Shown: positions 11,047 through 20,614 of the stretch, one piece after another
Layout: each line of letters starts with the position of its first letter
Numbering within the stretch: position 1 is the first letter of the stretch
DNA from: Bremia lactucae
Taxonomy: Eukaryota; Oomycota; Peronosporomycetes; Peronosporales; Peronosporaceae
Direction: 5' to 3'
Assembly (NCBI RefSeq): GCF_004359215.1
Contig: NC_090610.1
Location: 3,585,470 to 3,649,469, forward strand
DNA: 64,000 nt
Notes under the pieces: generated by a model
Database searches by the model: none
What the model saw: only the letters and a program-made list of their open reading frames with translations
What the model was told of the DNA's origin: nothing
Position numbers and translations under genes: made by a program

Positions 11047-13548
11047 CTACATCAATTTCACATTATTCATAACAAACTCTTCATCTTTCCAATCACATGT
11101 ATCCGTCAAAGTCAAGCTCGCTCCATTCTGAACGAGGTAATGGCAACACATGGTCATACCCGAGGCGGCACACATACAAAGTGCCGTTGTCTCCTCTTCT
11201 CCAACACGTTCATTCACGTCGACGCCATGAGCAACACACCACATGAGCTCCGTCACAACACCACAAGCAGCTCCGGCAAAAAAGCGCTCCAATAATTGTA
11301 CTTGAAAAACGTGATCGTTTTCATCCAGATTTTGTAATGGCTCGACAAACTTTCGAAAATGATACTTGGCTTTAATAAATCGCGCTTTCTCTTCTCGTTG
11401 AGTCAAAGGTGTTGGTTTCGTATCCTTCAATCCAAGCGTGTGCTCCCATACAGCATTCACCTTGTCATTCCCAAGTTCGTCTCGTAAAAGGAACAAAAGG
11501 GGCATGTCCCACGAATCCAATGCCAACGATCGTACCTTGGACTCGTGCACGCCAAGACTTCGATGAATTCCCGAGCATTCAATGCACAAGAGACAACCAA
11601 TGTTTATTGATACCCACTCGGCTGGTTCTTGGCCACAGTCTGCACAGCACGAATTGGCTTGAATCAATTCGTCAATCACATGTTGTTGGTCAGGATGAAC
11701 CGTTTCGCGATGGCTTTGTTTCTCAAGCGCACTCGCAGTACTACGTCGTGCAACATCCATCCAATCCGCCATATCGCAAGCACTCACTGCTTGAAGCAAC
11801 AATTTCGTACGGTTGGTATCAATCACTTCAAAGCAAAAAGGTAGAGTAAAATGCTCGACTTGACGCACACGCGCGAGTAATAGATCACACACGAGTGTCA
11901 AATTACTCTCCATGGAATGTTTGCTTAGACTACTGCGATACGTCCTTTGAAAGAGTTTACCAGCTTGAATTTGGAACCACCGCCGTTTCCAACTACGAGC
12001 TGGAAACATGGCATTGCGTACGAATAAAAAGCCTTGTTTCGTGACACTAGGATAAGCCATTGCAACCGTCTGTCGACTATTCAACGTATCGGTGGAAATG
12101 ACCTCAACAGGCAAGTTAAGAGATGGAAACGCATCCAATTGAATGGATGTCTCCATGCTTGGGGAACGTGCTGTACCAAGCGATACTTCATTCAATTCAT
12201 GCGAGCAAACGAGCTCAATATCGTGCAATAAACAAGTATTTAAGTGTTCACGTTGGGATGTCCACATCAGTTCATCTTGTGCCAAATTCTGACGAGACAC
12301 TTGCAATAATTCTTGATGTTTCCAAAACTTTGACTCGATTGCTTTCAACACGTCGTGACATGCATGGAAATGACTCGATTGAGCGTATAAAATCGAGTTA
12401 CAACACTCGACCAAGACGTGTTTCTTCATGCCGTCGATTCGATTGAAATACCGCACGAGATCAAAACGTGCGAGTTCAAAACGTCGACGAGCAACTACAA
12501 CTTCGCGTTCAAGCGTTCGATGGTGTTTTTGACTACCACCGCCTGGATCCAAGCCAAAGCTAGTGTGACTACTAGACGACAAAGGAATGGTAGAAAGTGT
12601 AGATTCGCCATTACAATTCAAGCTTGTACTTCGTTGTGCGGGACTATTAATACATGTATCAAAACCATTCGTTGGTGTGCTTCCTTGACTTCCCAATGGA
12701 CCAATTTGTCTCGATTTGCTTAATAATTTACCCAAAAGGGTTTCGTACTCGTCGCCAAGTCGCGCGACGTCCTTCTTTAATTCACTCGCTTCTTTCAATA
12801 GCTCTTTTTCAGCAAATTGAGACATTGATTGACTCACAAAGGACTCGATACGGAGCAACATACTCACACGAGAACTTTGGATTTGAACCAAGGTATCGGA
12901 CATTTCTTTAAATAATTCCGATACACTGCCAAGTTCTGGACAACTGGTTGAAAAAATAGCACGCGCGTATTTACGTTGAATGAGTTCATGAGCTAAAGCT
13001 GTTTCTTGTTCACCAAAGTATTTTCCTGCCGCGGTGTACTCCTTCGAGTGGGCAACAATCTCTTTTAATAGTGCGCGAAGCCCCGTGATTGATTCTTCAA
13101 AGCTCTCAATCTGACGTCTGAACATGGGCGAGTCTTCTACGTAGTCCAGGACGACATTCTTGCTAAAACGACTATAATTTCGGGTTTCGTCCACGTCCGA
13201 ATTGGCTCGTATTCGTGGCAATGTAGAAACCAAATGCGATCGTTTAGCTTGCTGCAGCACCAAATTATCGCTACTATTTCGTAAGACTTTAGCATTCTCA
13301 TCAGTAGCTGTCGTTTTGTTCTCAACGCTCCATTCTCTATTACGCTTCTCCTGGGGCTCATTGATTGCATTCATTTGTGCGACTTGATCCACTTTATCTA
13401 CTGGTAATGCGCCAAATTGCATCACATATGCCTCTAGCTGAGTCTGAAGACTAAGGATCATTAAATCTTTCTTTTGGATCACCATTTGCAGCTCCGAGAT
13501 AGCATCCACAGTCACTTTGCCATCTCGCCAAGCATTAAACGCTTTCAT
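11047..13548 (-). CDS. BAR-PH-ArfGAP-ankyrin protein (ACAP/centaurin-beta type)
   Basis: An 833-residue GTPase-activating protein for Arf GTPases, expected on curved endosomal membranes. In order: a helical N-terminus; BAR domain, about residues 143-433, interrupted by a Ser/Thr-rich loop; PH domain, about 500-600 (GFLFVRN...WKRRWFQI...FCFEVI); ArfGAP domain, about 619-736, with the CX2CX16CX2C zinc finger (CADC...CIEC) and the arginine finger in SGIHRSLGVHESKVRS; then an ankyrin-like tail (AHGVDVNERVGEEETTALCMCAASG), about 753-816. This matches human ACAP1-3 in order and length. The first in-frame ATG is at 13548; upstream codons stay open to 13593 without an ATG. The gene is convergent with the FYVE gene and lies about 115 bp downstream of BRX1. 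Confidence 0.9.
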   Translation of the reverse strand: MKAFNAWRDGKVTVDAISELQMVIQKKDLMILSLQTQLEAYVMQFGALPVDKVDQVAQMNAINEPQEKRNREWSVENKTTATDENAKVLRNSSDNLVLQQAKRSHLVSTLPRIRANSDVDETRNYSRFSKNVVLDYVEDSPMFRRQIESFEESITGLRALLKEIVAHSKEYTAAGKYFGEQETALAHELIQRKYARAIFSTSCPELGSVSELFKEMSDTLVQIQSSRVSMLLRIESFVSQSMSQFAEKELLKEASELKKDVARLGDEYETLLGKLLSKSRQIGPLGSQGSTPTNGFDTCINSPAQRSTSLNCNGESTLSTIPLSSSSHTSFGLDPGGGSQKHHRTLEREVVVARRRFELARFDLVRYFNRIDGMKKHVLVECCNSILYAQSSHFHACHDVLKAIESKFWKHQELLQVSRQNLAQDELMWTSQREHLNTCLLHDIELVCSHELNEVSLGTARSPSMETSIQLDAFPSLNLPVEVISTDTLNSRQTVAMAYPSVTKQGFLFVRNAMFPARSWKRRWFQIQAGKLFQRTYRSSLSKHSMESNLTLVCDLLLARVRQVEHFTLPFCFEVIDTNRTKLLLQAVSACDMADWMDVARRSTASALEKQSHRETVHPDQQHVIDELIQANSCCADCGQEPAEWVSINIGCLLCIECSGIHRSLGVHESKVRSLALDSWDMPLLFLLRDELGNDKVNAVWEHTLGLKDTKPTPLTQREEKARFIKAKYHFRKFVEPLQNLDENDHVFQVQLLERFFAGAACGVVTELMWCVAHGVDVNERVGEEETTALCMCAASGMTMCCHYLVQNGASLTLTDTCDWKDEEFVMNNVKLM

Positions 13549-13664
13549 ACGTGCTCCGTTTTTTTTAAATGTGCAAAAAAGGATTTTAACCAATCAGCAG
13601 CAATTTATTTCATTTATTGAGTAGGGGTTACCAGGAGGCTATTAAACTCGAGAATGTAACCTCG

Positions 13665-14642
13665 TTACCCTGTGCCGGCAAAGACATCGGCAAATTGATC
13701 TTCGGGCAAAAGGCGCTCGGGCTCGCGCTCCTTGCGACCAACTTCTGCCGTCTTACGAGAGACATAGCGATCCCGTTTATCCGCCTTGGCATCTCGGCGG
13801 TTCTCATTAGGTGAGATATATCGCTCATTCTGGTACAGCGTCTGACCCCCAAAGCTACCATCAAAAATCCGAATGGGCGTAATCACAAAACGAGGACCAA
13901 TTTCAATAAGCTGGACTAAATCTTCACCTCGATGAAAAGCCGCCATCTCGGCTTTCTTGGTCTCTGCGTCGTCTGCGAGTTGATAATTACGAGCCCAGAT
14001 TTTTCCGTCCGCGTAGTAGAAACTCATGACGCGATCAATAAATGGCTTGCTTTTTGGATGCGCCTTGGGCGTTCCCCATACTTGTGTAAATAGTTTTTGT
14101 ATCAATTGCAAGTGAGGTACGTCATCAAAGGCCTTGTCAAAAGTAAGCAATGGTCGAGATCCTGATAGCGCATTACCCGTCATTTTTAGCTCGTCCATTG
14201 TATGCACTAAAGATGAATCGTTACATTTTTATAAAAATATCCTGTCTCGACAAGAGCGATAGAACGTACCATTTTGTACAAGAAACTTTACACTAGGACC
14301 CGTACCAATTCGGCTAATCCACATGTAGAGGTCCTGACGTTTACGGGCTTCCAGAAAGATTGTCGTATTGCATCCTTTAATTTCTGCAATATCATTGACA
14401 ACATGTAATGTATCCTTTGCATCTAACTTGACCTCTCGCTTGTGATGAGGTAGTAACTTGAGAAAATCGTCCATCAAATGACGATATCGCGTCGTGATAC
14501 CACGCGAGCAAAACACGAGTACGCGTTGCTTATTCATGTACTTCTTGCCACCTGCTTGAACCATTTTCTGCTTCTTTGCTTTGTCAATTGCATCCGCGTG
14601 CGCCCCATTCTCCTGCTCGCGTCGCCTTTTCATCATCGCCAT
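13665..14642 (-). CDS. BRX1: Ribosome biogenesis protein BRX1 (Brix domain), two exons
   Basis: Nucleolar factor needed for assembly of 60S pre-ribosomes. Exon 1 is 14642-14270. An intron of 63 bp runs 14269-14207, with GTACGT at the 5' site and TTTAG at the 3' site. Exon 2 is 14206-13665. Joining them gives 915 nt, exactly 304 codons plus stop, and restores the conserved KFLVQN-VHTMDELKMTGN junction. The Brix domain covers most of the protein, from KQRVLVFCSRGITTRYRHLM to the end of exon 2 (IEIGPRFVITPIRIFDGSFGG). The length fits yeast (291) and human (353) BRX1. The N-terminus is a basic extension typical of the family. Upstream is the thioredoxin-like gene on the same strand. Confidence 0.93.
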
Positions 14643-14808
14643 GGTCTTTAGATTGTTACGAATACTACTTCTTTAATGACTGGCTCGCAAGGAAAACGAC
14701 TGAAATACTTTTTAGTTTTTTTTGAAACAATTCGAATCACAAATTCCAAAAATCAAAACAAATGCCACTTTTAAGTACTAGTACACACTTTTTTTCTTTT
14801 CATAATTT

Positions 14809-15870
14809 TCAAGCTTTTACCGCTAGTCCGGGTGCTTGGCGTTGAAAGAACTTCTGCAACAAGTCATGCCGGTCGGGACCGTAGACATATTCAGTCACGT
14901 GGATCTTCTTCGACGTGTGATTCCGACCGACATAGCCCAAAAACGGCACACCATCGAAAACCACGACGTTTTCGCTAAATTCCTTCCCTGTAAAATCATT
15001 GTCTTCCTCAAACCATTGACGTGGCTCACGTGCGGCAACAATACGCAACATCACAGCCGAATCTGTAGCTGTTTCGTTAAAATAATGCATCACAGGTACC
15101 TCGGCTTTATCGCAGAATGGGCACCATAGTCGATTATTAAAAGCGTGGACACCCGACACAATATAGAGGAAAAGCGGATAGCTAAAGTCGTACGACGCGA
15201 GGTAGTCGAGGACTTGTCGTACAGTGTTGTAGTGCACAATACGGTTTTTGCGACGTGTTTTCCTTGTATATAAATTGGTTTGAAACACAACATCGAGCAA
15301 CTTTTGATTCAAGCAATTCGGACCAGCAAGCAGTGCTGAGGAATTCCCTCCACCATCGTATCGCATCAAAGTGGGCAAGTAGTCGATATAAAAGAGCTGA
15401 TTCTGGCGAAACGGGTTCATCAAGTCGTTCCAATATGGCTCTGAACCCACTCGTATCTCTAATAACCTCGATCGTCGTGGTGCACGCTGAAATCCACGAT
15501 AAATCGCTGGTTGGACAAGTTCACACGGCTGAAACCAGTACGTGCCATTATCATTTAAATCGCTTAGAAACAGTAGAAACAACGGACCCATGGTCTCGAC
15601 ATTGTACTCGCGAACGAATTTGTGTGCGTGTTCAAATCCATGTACAATATATTGTGTGTGGGCACGAGATCGGTCAATTTGGACTTCCAAAGGCTCCTCT
15701 TGTGCGTCGTTTGCATTCGTGGCCTTCAAATTGTTCGATACGACCGATTTGGACGTGAATTGCCACATATACCATAAAGAAAGAAGCATCGTAATTGCTA
15801 AAATAAGCCGCATGAAGCGCACGGGATTGGAAGACCACACTTGAGGCTTCTCAAGACTCGCCATCTTCAT
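14809..15870 (-). CDS. Membrane-anchored tandem TXNDC17-like (DUF953) thioredoxin-fold protein
   Basis: A 353-residue protein with one hydrophobic segment at residues about 18-37, flanked by basic residues, giving a signal-anchor with both thioredoxin-like domains on one side. Domain 1 (about 95-195) has YWFQPCELVQPAI, then VGSEPYWNDLMNPFRQN and LPTLMRYDG, which follows the TXNDC17/TRP14 pattern (WCPDC...VGxxPYWKDxxNxFR...VPTLLKY). Only one Cys (C116) of the WCxxC motif remains. Domain 2 (about 230-345) keeps WCPFC (C250, C253), followed by ATDSAVMLRIVAA and VPFLGYVG. TRP14-type proteins are cytosolic disulfide reductases; a membrane-tethered tandem form is unusual. The function is inferred from fold only. 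The gene is head to head with the TKL kinase, 167 bp apart. Confidence 0.75.
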   Translation of the reverse strand: MKMASLEKPQVWSSNPVRFMRLILAITMLLSLWYMWQFTSKSVVSNNLKATNANDAQEEPLEVQIDRSRAHTQYIVHGFEHAHKFVREYNVETMGPLFLLFLSDLNDNGTYWFQPCELVQPAIYRGFQRAPRRSRLLEIRVGSEPYWNDLMNPFRQNQLFYIDYLPTLMRYDGGGNSSALLAGPNCLNQKLLDVVFQTNLYTRKTRRKNRIVHYNTVRQVLDYLASYDFSYPLFLYIVSGVHAFNNRLWCPFCDKAEVPVMHYFNETATDSAVMLRIVAAREPRQWFEEDNDFTGKEFSENVVVFDGVPFLGYVGRNHTSKKIHVTEYVYGPDRHDLLQKFFQRQAPGLAVKA

Positions 15871-16037
15871 CGTGAAAGACGTCCACGCGTTAGCAAGGAA
15901 TTTACAATCTGTAGTTAAGGAACTTCCTAGCCGCTTTTTAATTGGATCAAATTGCTATTTCGTGCTCCATTCTTTGATTTTCATTTGCTATAAATAAGTG
16001 TGTAAGAAAAAGCCAGCCCAAGTCTCACGTAGTTAGC
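15871..16037. promoter_or_regulatory. Short divergent promoter region with an oomycete Inr-like motif
   Basis: Only 167 bp separates the start codons of the thioredoxin-like gene (-) and the TKL kinase (+). On the plus strand, GCTCCATTCTTTGATTTT at 15964-15981 resembles the oomycete initiator plus flanking promoter region (consensus about GCTCATTYYNCAWTTT), 57 bp before the kinase ATG. This suggests kinase transcription begins there. No equally good motif was found for the opposite gene. The match is by eye. Confidence 0.4.
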
Positions 16038-18725
16038 ATGGCTAGAAAGAGTACAGTAGCCGAGCTGCTGGACACTCATCGGCGGCAAGACGAGGCCTAC
16101 GAGGCGTCCAAGAGTCCTTTACAAGATGAAATCGCGCTACAAATACCATCAGTATCCGACGCACCTTGTCCGAGCTCCACGTTGTCAACAAATGACGCAA
16201 GAGCTCAAGACGTCGGTGGATCCGAGCTCTCTCGTTTAAGTAGCCAGCACGACCACGACGCGAAAAATCGAATGGAGCGAGTCTATGATGAAGTTTTACG
16301 GCGAAAAACAACCACAACTTATAGTCCTGTGATATCGAATAGCAGCGTGTTGTCGCTCACGCCAAAGGGGCCGCTCTTAAGGGCAACCCACGAGACAGAA
16401 GCGCTTCGCTGCACGCAGTCGACTCGTACGAAAACGTCTGTACAGGTAAACGACTCGCAACGACTCAATAGAAAAGAACAGCATTCGTATCACTACTTGT
16501 CACCGCGGTCAAAAGATCGACGACGACGACCTTGGGAGGATAGTGGCAAGCGCGTGGCCTTTGTCTCACCACCTCTTGCTCTTCTCTCTAGCTCTTCGTC
16601 CGCTGGAAAGCAACACAAGGAGATTCAAAATACGCTTGAATATCGACGAAATAACGAGTATGATGGATGTCGAGAAAGGAGGCAACAGCGCTACAATCGA
16701 CGGTTAAAGCGGCGAGAAAAAGCCCGTCACTTCTCAAATCGTGGGTATGACACAGAAGCCACAGTTCTTAATGTTGACGACGCAACCGTGCAGTATATTG
16801 ACGCTGTTTTACTGAAACCCGATCCGCTAGTATTTAACAAGTATACGCGTTTTTTTCTAGACGCTACGCTCGAGACCTTGTATCAAGATTTTACCGCTAT
16901 TTACTGGTTTAAACGTGCACGCTGGCACGTCAGTATGTGGATCACGCTTCATGTGTTGATTCATCTTGCTTATTTCGTACTCTTGAGCTCAAGTGGGACG
17001 AAAATGGAGCAATTCATTCTTTCGTATCGGTCGTTGCCAACGCTTTTTCAATGGATCTACCTTTTCATAGCGCTTCCGTTTGCAGTTCTATCGAACCAAT
17101 GGAATCCATTTCAAACACGATGGCGTAGTTGGGTGTGTTTTCTTATCATTGTTTTCAATCTATCGTTTCAACTTTGGCTTGCCAATGCGACTCGATTTGC
17201 CACAAACGCTTATGTCACCGTCGTTCGTGAGTATACCACCTGTGACCGTATGAATCCAAATCTCTTGTCCACGTTTGCTGGATTCCACGTTGGCTCGAAC
17301 ATTCAAAACGCTACAATTACCCAAGCGCTTGGAATTTTACAAACTGAGCAAATCAACGTTGCCACGCGCGTGACGCTTGAATGCTTTGATGGAGTCACAC
17401 AGATACTTGTGAGTTTTGCGTCGTTGGTTAGTTTTTTATTTGTCATTTCCATTCGATTGGAATTCGTGCAAGTTGGGGTCGTGACATGCACGGGTGCAAC
17501 AACGTACGCGATCGTCGTGAGTGCCTTTGGTCTTCAATTGCAATGGCTCCTTACGTACACGTACGGAATCGCCATTATATTAATCCTCATCCTCTCGTAC
17601 TCGTCCGATCGAACGAATCGTCGATCCTTTTTATCCAATTTTCTTGTGGAAAAAGAAAATGAAAACCTCAAAACATCGTTACAACAAGCCGAAGCCGCAT
17701 TACAAAACGACACGGCCCACGTGGAGGAAGAGCAAGCGGTTGCTCGAATTCTTTCAATCCCTGCAATGCATTATTTGGAAAAAGTCCACATTCCATTGAA
17801 TGACCTTACTTTTCTCCAAGCCATTGGACGAGGATCCATGGGGGACGTGATTAAAGCGCGATATTTTGGGACAATTGTTGTCTGCAAACGAATGCGTCGG
17901 GAACATATTGTGGCATCAAAAAATGGCCGGCATCGACACGGATCGAATACATTTATACTGCCTGACGATAGTGCTTTAGCAAGTTTTCGGGATGAAATTA
18001 CTCTCATGTCATGTTTGCGGCATCCGAATATTGTACAATTTATTGGTGCGAGTTGGGACAATGCGTCAAATTTATGTATTGTCATGGAATATCTTGAAAA
18101 TGGCGATATGCATAGTTGTTTGCATTCAAGTATTGGCAAACGGTTTACGTGGGCCGATCCCTTGTTACAAATGGCCATTGATGTTGTGCAAGGGATGCTC
18201 TATCTCCACTCTCAAGAACGTCCAGTGGTCCATCGGGACTTGAAAAGTGTCAATATTTTGTGTTCCGCGACATTTGGATGTAAAGTCGGCGACTTTGGAT
18301 TAAGTCGTCGGTATCAAAAAGGCATTGACGCATTAACGACTCTTGTGGGTACACCTTTTTGGCTTGCACCGGAAATTATTCGAAGTGAACGCTATGGGCC
18401 GGAAGCAGACGTGTATTCGTTTGGAATCGTTCTTACCGAGCTTGAGACACGAGAGACGCCGTATTATGATTTAGAAGAGACGGGATTAAAGGTCCTGATG
18501 CGTGTTGCACATAAAGGATTGCGACCGTCTGTACCCTCGAGTTGCCTTCCCGCTCGACGCAAATTGATTCAAGATTGTCTTTGCGATATTCCAAAACATC
18601 GGCCAACGTTCTTACAAGTGCTTTGTCGCTTGCAAGGACCCGTGCGTCTTGAAATTGAAGGATTTGCTGCATTACAGCCCGAACTTGGACATCGTGTACG
18701 ATATCAAGAGCGAAGGAGTCTCTAG
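16038..18725 (+). CDS. Polytopic-membrane TKL-type protein kinase
   Basis: An 895-residue protein. Residues 1-290 are hydrophilic, Ser/Arg rich and probably disordered. About six hydrophobic segments lie between 295 and 522 (for example around 295-320, 333-352, 361-381, 453-477 and two in 480-522). A short coiled-coil-like linker (EKENENLKTSLQQAEAALQ) leads into a kinase domain at about 591-867. The kinase has the glycine loop GRGSMGDV, the beta-3 Lys in VVCKRM, VVHRDLKSVN, KVGDFGLSRR, GTPFWLAPE and DVYSFGIVLTE, so it should be active. The HRDLKSxN and GTPFWLAPE forms point to tyrosine-kinase-like Ser/Thr kinases, a family expanded in oomycetes. It likely couples a membrane sensor to cytosolic phosphorylation; the ligand is unknown. 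No intron is needed. Confidence 0.9.
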   Translation: MARKSTVAELLDTHRRQDEAYEASKSPLQDEIALQIPSVSDAPCPSSTLSTNDARAQDVGGSELSRLSSQHDHDAKNRMERVYDEVLRRKTTTTYSPVISNSSVLSLTPKGPLLRATHETEALRCTQSTRTKTSVQVNDSQRLNRKEQHSYHYLSPRSKDRRRRPWEDSGKRVAFVSPPLALLSSSSSAGKQHKEIQNTLEYRRNNEYDGCRERRQQRYNRRLKRREKARHFSNRGYDTEATVLNVDDATVQYIDAVLLKPDPLVFNKYTRFFLDATLETLYQDFTAIYWFKRARWHVSMWITLHVLIHLAYFVLLSSSGTKMEQFILSYRSLPTLFQWIYLFIALPFAVLSNQWNPFQTRWRSWVCFLIIVFNLSFQLWLANATRFATNAYVTVVREYTTCDRMNPNLLSTFAGFHVGSNIQNATITQALGILQTEQINVATRVTLECFDGVTQILVSFASLVSFLFVISIRLEFVQVGVVTCTGATTYAIVVSAFGLQLQWLLTYTYGIAIILILILSYSSDRTNRRSFLSNFLVEKENENLKTSLQQAEAALQNDTAHVEEEQAVARILSIPAMHYLEKVHIPLNDLTFLQAIGRGSMGDVIKARYFGTIVVCKRMRREHIVASKNGRHRHGSNTFILPDDSALASFRDEITLMSCLRHPNIVQFIGASWDNASNLCIVMEYLENGDMHSCLHSSIGKRFTWADPLLQMAIDVVQGMLYLHSQERPVVHRDLKSVNILCSATFGCKVGDFGLSRRYQKGIDALTTLVGTPFWLAPEIIRSERYGPEADVYSFGIVLTELETRETPYYDLEETGLKVLMRVAHKGLRPSVPSSCLPARRKLIQDCLCDIPKHRPTFLQVLCRLQGPVRLEIEGFAALQPELGHRVRYQERRSL

Positions 18726-20614
18726 GACAGTTTTGTTTTGGATATGATTGATTGTCGTGGAAGACTTGATGGGGAAACGAGGTAACAATGGTGTCCGTTA
18801 CATAAACATAATTTCCTACAAGAGAAATAGTGAGTATTATTTCCTATCAGAGGAAATAAGAAGTACAAAACATTATCTTTATTGATTTTAATAGTAATAG
18901 ATTACTACGACATCAGTTCTATTGATTGGTTAATTTAAGTTTGAATCAACCCGCCAATCGTCTCAAGACACGATTGTCTGGTGCGCCAAGTTATTTTATA
19001 GAATAGAGCTAATAGTAGATAGAAGATCGTCACGTAGGAACGTAATATATTAAGTCGTTTGTGTGTCTTCGAATAGGTGCGTTTACTCTTCTACCATAAT
19101 TAAGTAGCGATTTGACTAAAAATTATAAATACAACGTTTTGATGCAATTATTCGCTCTTCGATGTGCGTATTCCTGCTTTGGAAGTGATGCTGGCAGGAA
19201 CAGGCTTAATTAATCAATGAGCCATGCGACCTAGCTAAAGACTACGTCTTTCAGCTGACGATTAGGACAAATACCATCACGATAGAGCGTCCTTTATATT
19301 TGAATGCGTGATCGAGACCTGAGTGCTGATCATCAGAACATACGTTTGACTTGCAAATTTATTGGATGCAAGCAGCTGTTATTTCGGTGCTCCATTGCAG
19401 ACTTCGTGTCTATTATAAAAAATAAAATCTCGTCTAATCCCTGCTTGCTTTAGCGTTATTATCGACGCTTTTGGCCGTCGTTGGTGGCCAGACCTACTGT
19501 ATTGACTCCAACCGATCCTGATGTCATGTCGGACAGTCCGCCTTGTCAAAGGAAAGCCTACAGTAATCACATTTTGATTCAACAATAATTTAAGCTTTTT
19601 CTCAAGAGAGCTGTTCTTTTAAAGTGCGGCTAGGAAGGTTGTTCGGCGACAAACGGCTCGATTGTGCTTCTTACTGTACACAATACTGTACACATCACTG
19701 AGCTGGCTTTTTGTTGTGAGCTGCTACTCCGAGGGTCTGGTTTTGCCTCAAAGTGTCACTTAGCGACTGAAAGATCCAGAGAAATGCAAATAGGTCTCGG
19801 TTCTTGTACAGTGCAGTCTTTATTGCGCTTGGAATCAGCGACGATCGGGGGCAACTACTGACACTGCTGTATACAATATGGTGAGGACACTTACGCGCCT
19901 AGATTTTTCTGTAGGACCCCACAGCCAGTAAAAGAGGCTTATTCAAGGCAAAACATGTCACGAGGTGCTGTGTTGCCCAGCATTTAAGTAAATGAGCTTC
20001 TTTTTTAGAGAAGCTGTCTTCTCTTTAAATTCATTTTAATATTTGGATAAAGTAATTATTGATATCAATGCAACATTTATTTTCAGTCACTATTTCGATT
20101 AACACGTCACAATCTCACTTTTTATTGCATGTATAAGATTCATTTTTTTATGATCCTTTAGCACACAAAAGATCATAACGCAAGAAACAGCAGCATTTCC
20201 TCCTAGATACAGACCCATGCTTGAGGTGGGTGCCATCCGAAAAAAATCATATTTCGTACGATTGAGTCTCGTGATTTATTTATTTCTATCTACCCAATCG
20301 GCGCGATCAATGAAATTATCAGCCAATCATCAATGAATGCTTTTTTATATCTCACGCCTCTTTTCCAAAGATGTGTTTTCTGTTAAAGAGCCGTCTTTCG
20401 GACCACCATTTTAAAATCCTCTACGGAAAACCAAGTCGTCGAACTGATTTCGACAATCTTCTATCGCGCGTTTTGCAATTTATTGCCACGTGCCGCCACT
20501 TAGCGACCATTTACAGGACGTCCTTGCCTCGAGAGGAGTACGGAATTCTACCATTGTCCTTCTCGTTCTCCGTTTGTTTCGTTTTACGACGAAAAGATCG
20601 CATCGCGACCTCGC
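18726..20614. other. Intergenic region with an LTR-like remnant
   Basis: No gene recognised. From about 18783 to 19000 the sequence resembles an LTR-like repeat also seen at 31902-32150, 34449-34680 and 34800-35015. Shared features are TTTCCTA-rich arms, GAAATAAGAAGTACAAAA, ATTGATTGGTT, and the ending CCGCCAATCG. The rest is AT-rich, with T runs near 20110-20160. Short plus-strand frames (19664-19861, 20371-20649) show no domain. Confidence 0.5.
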
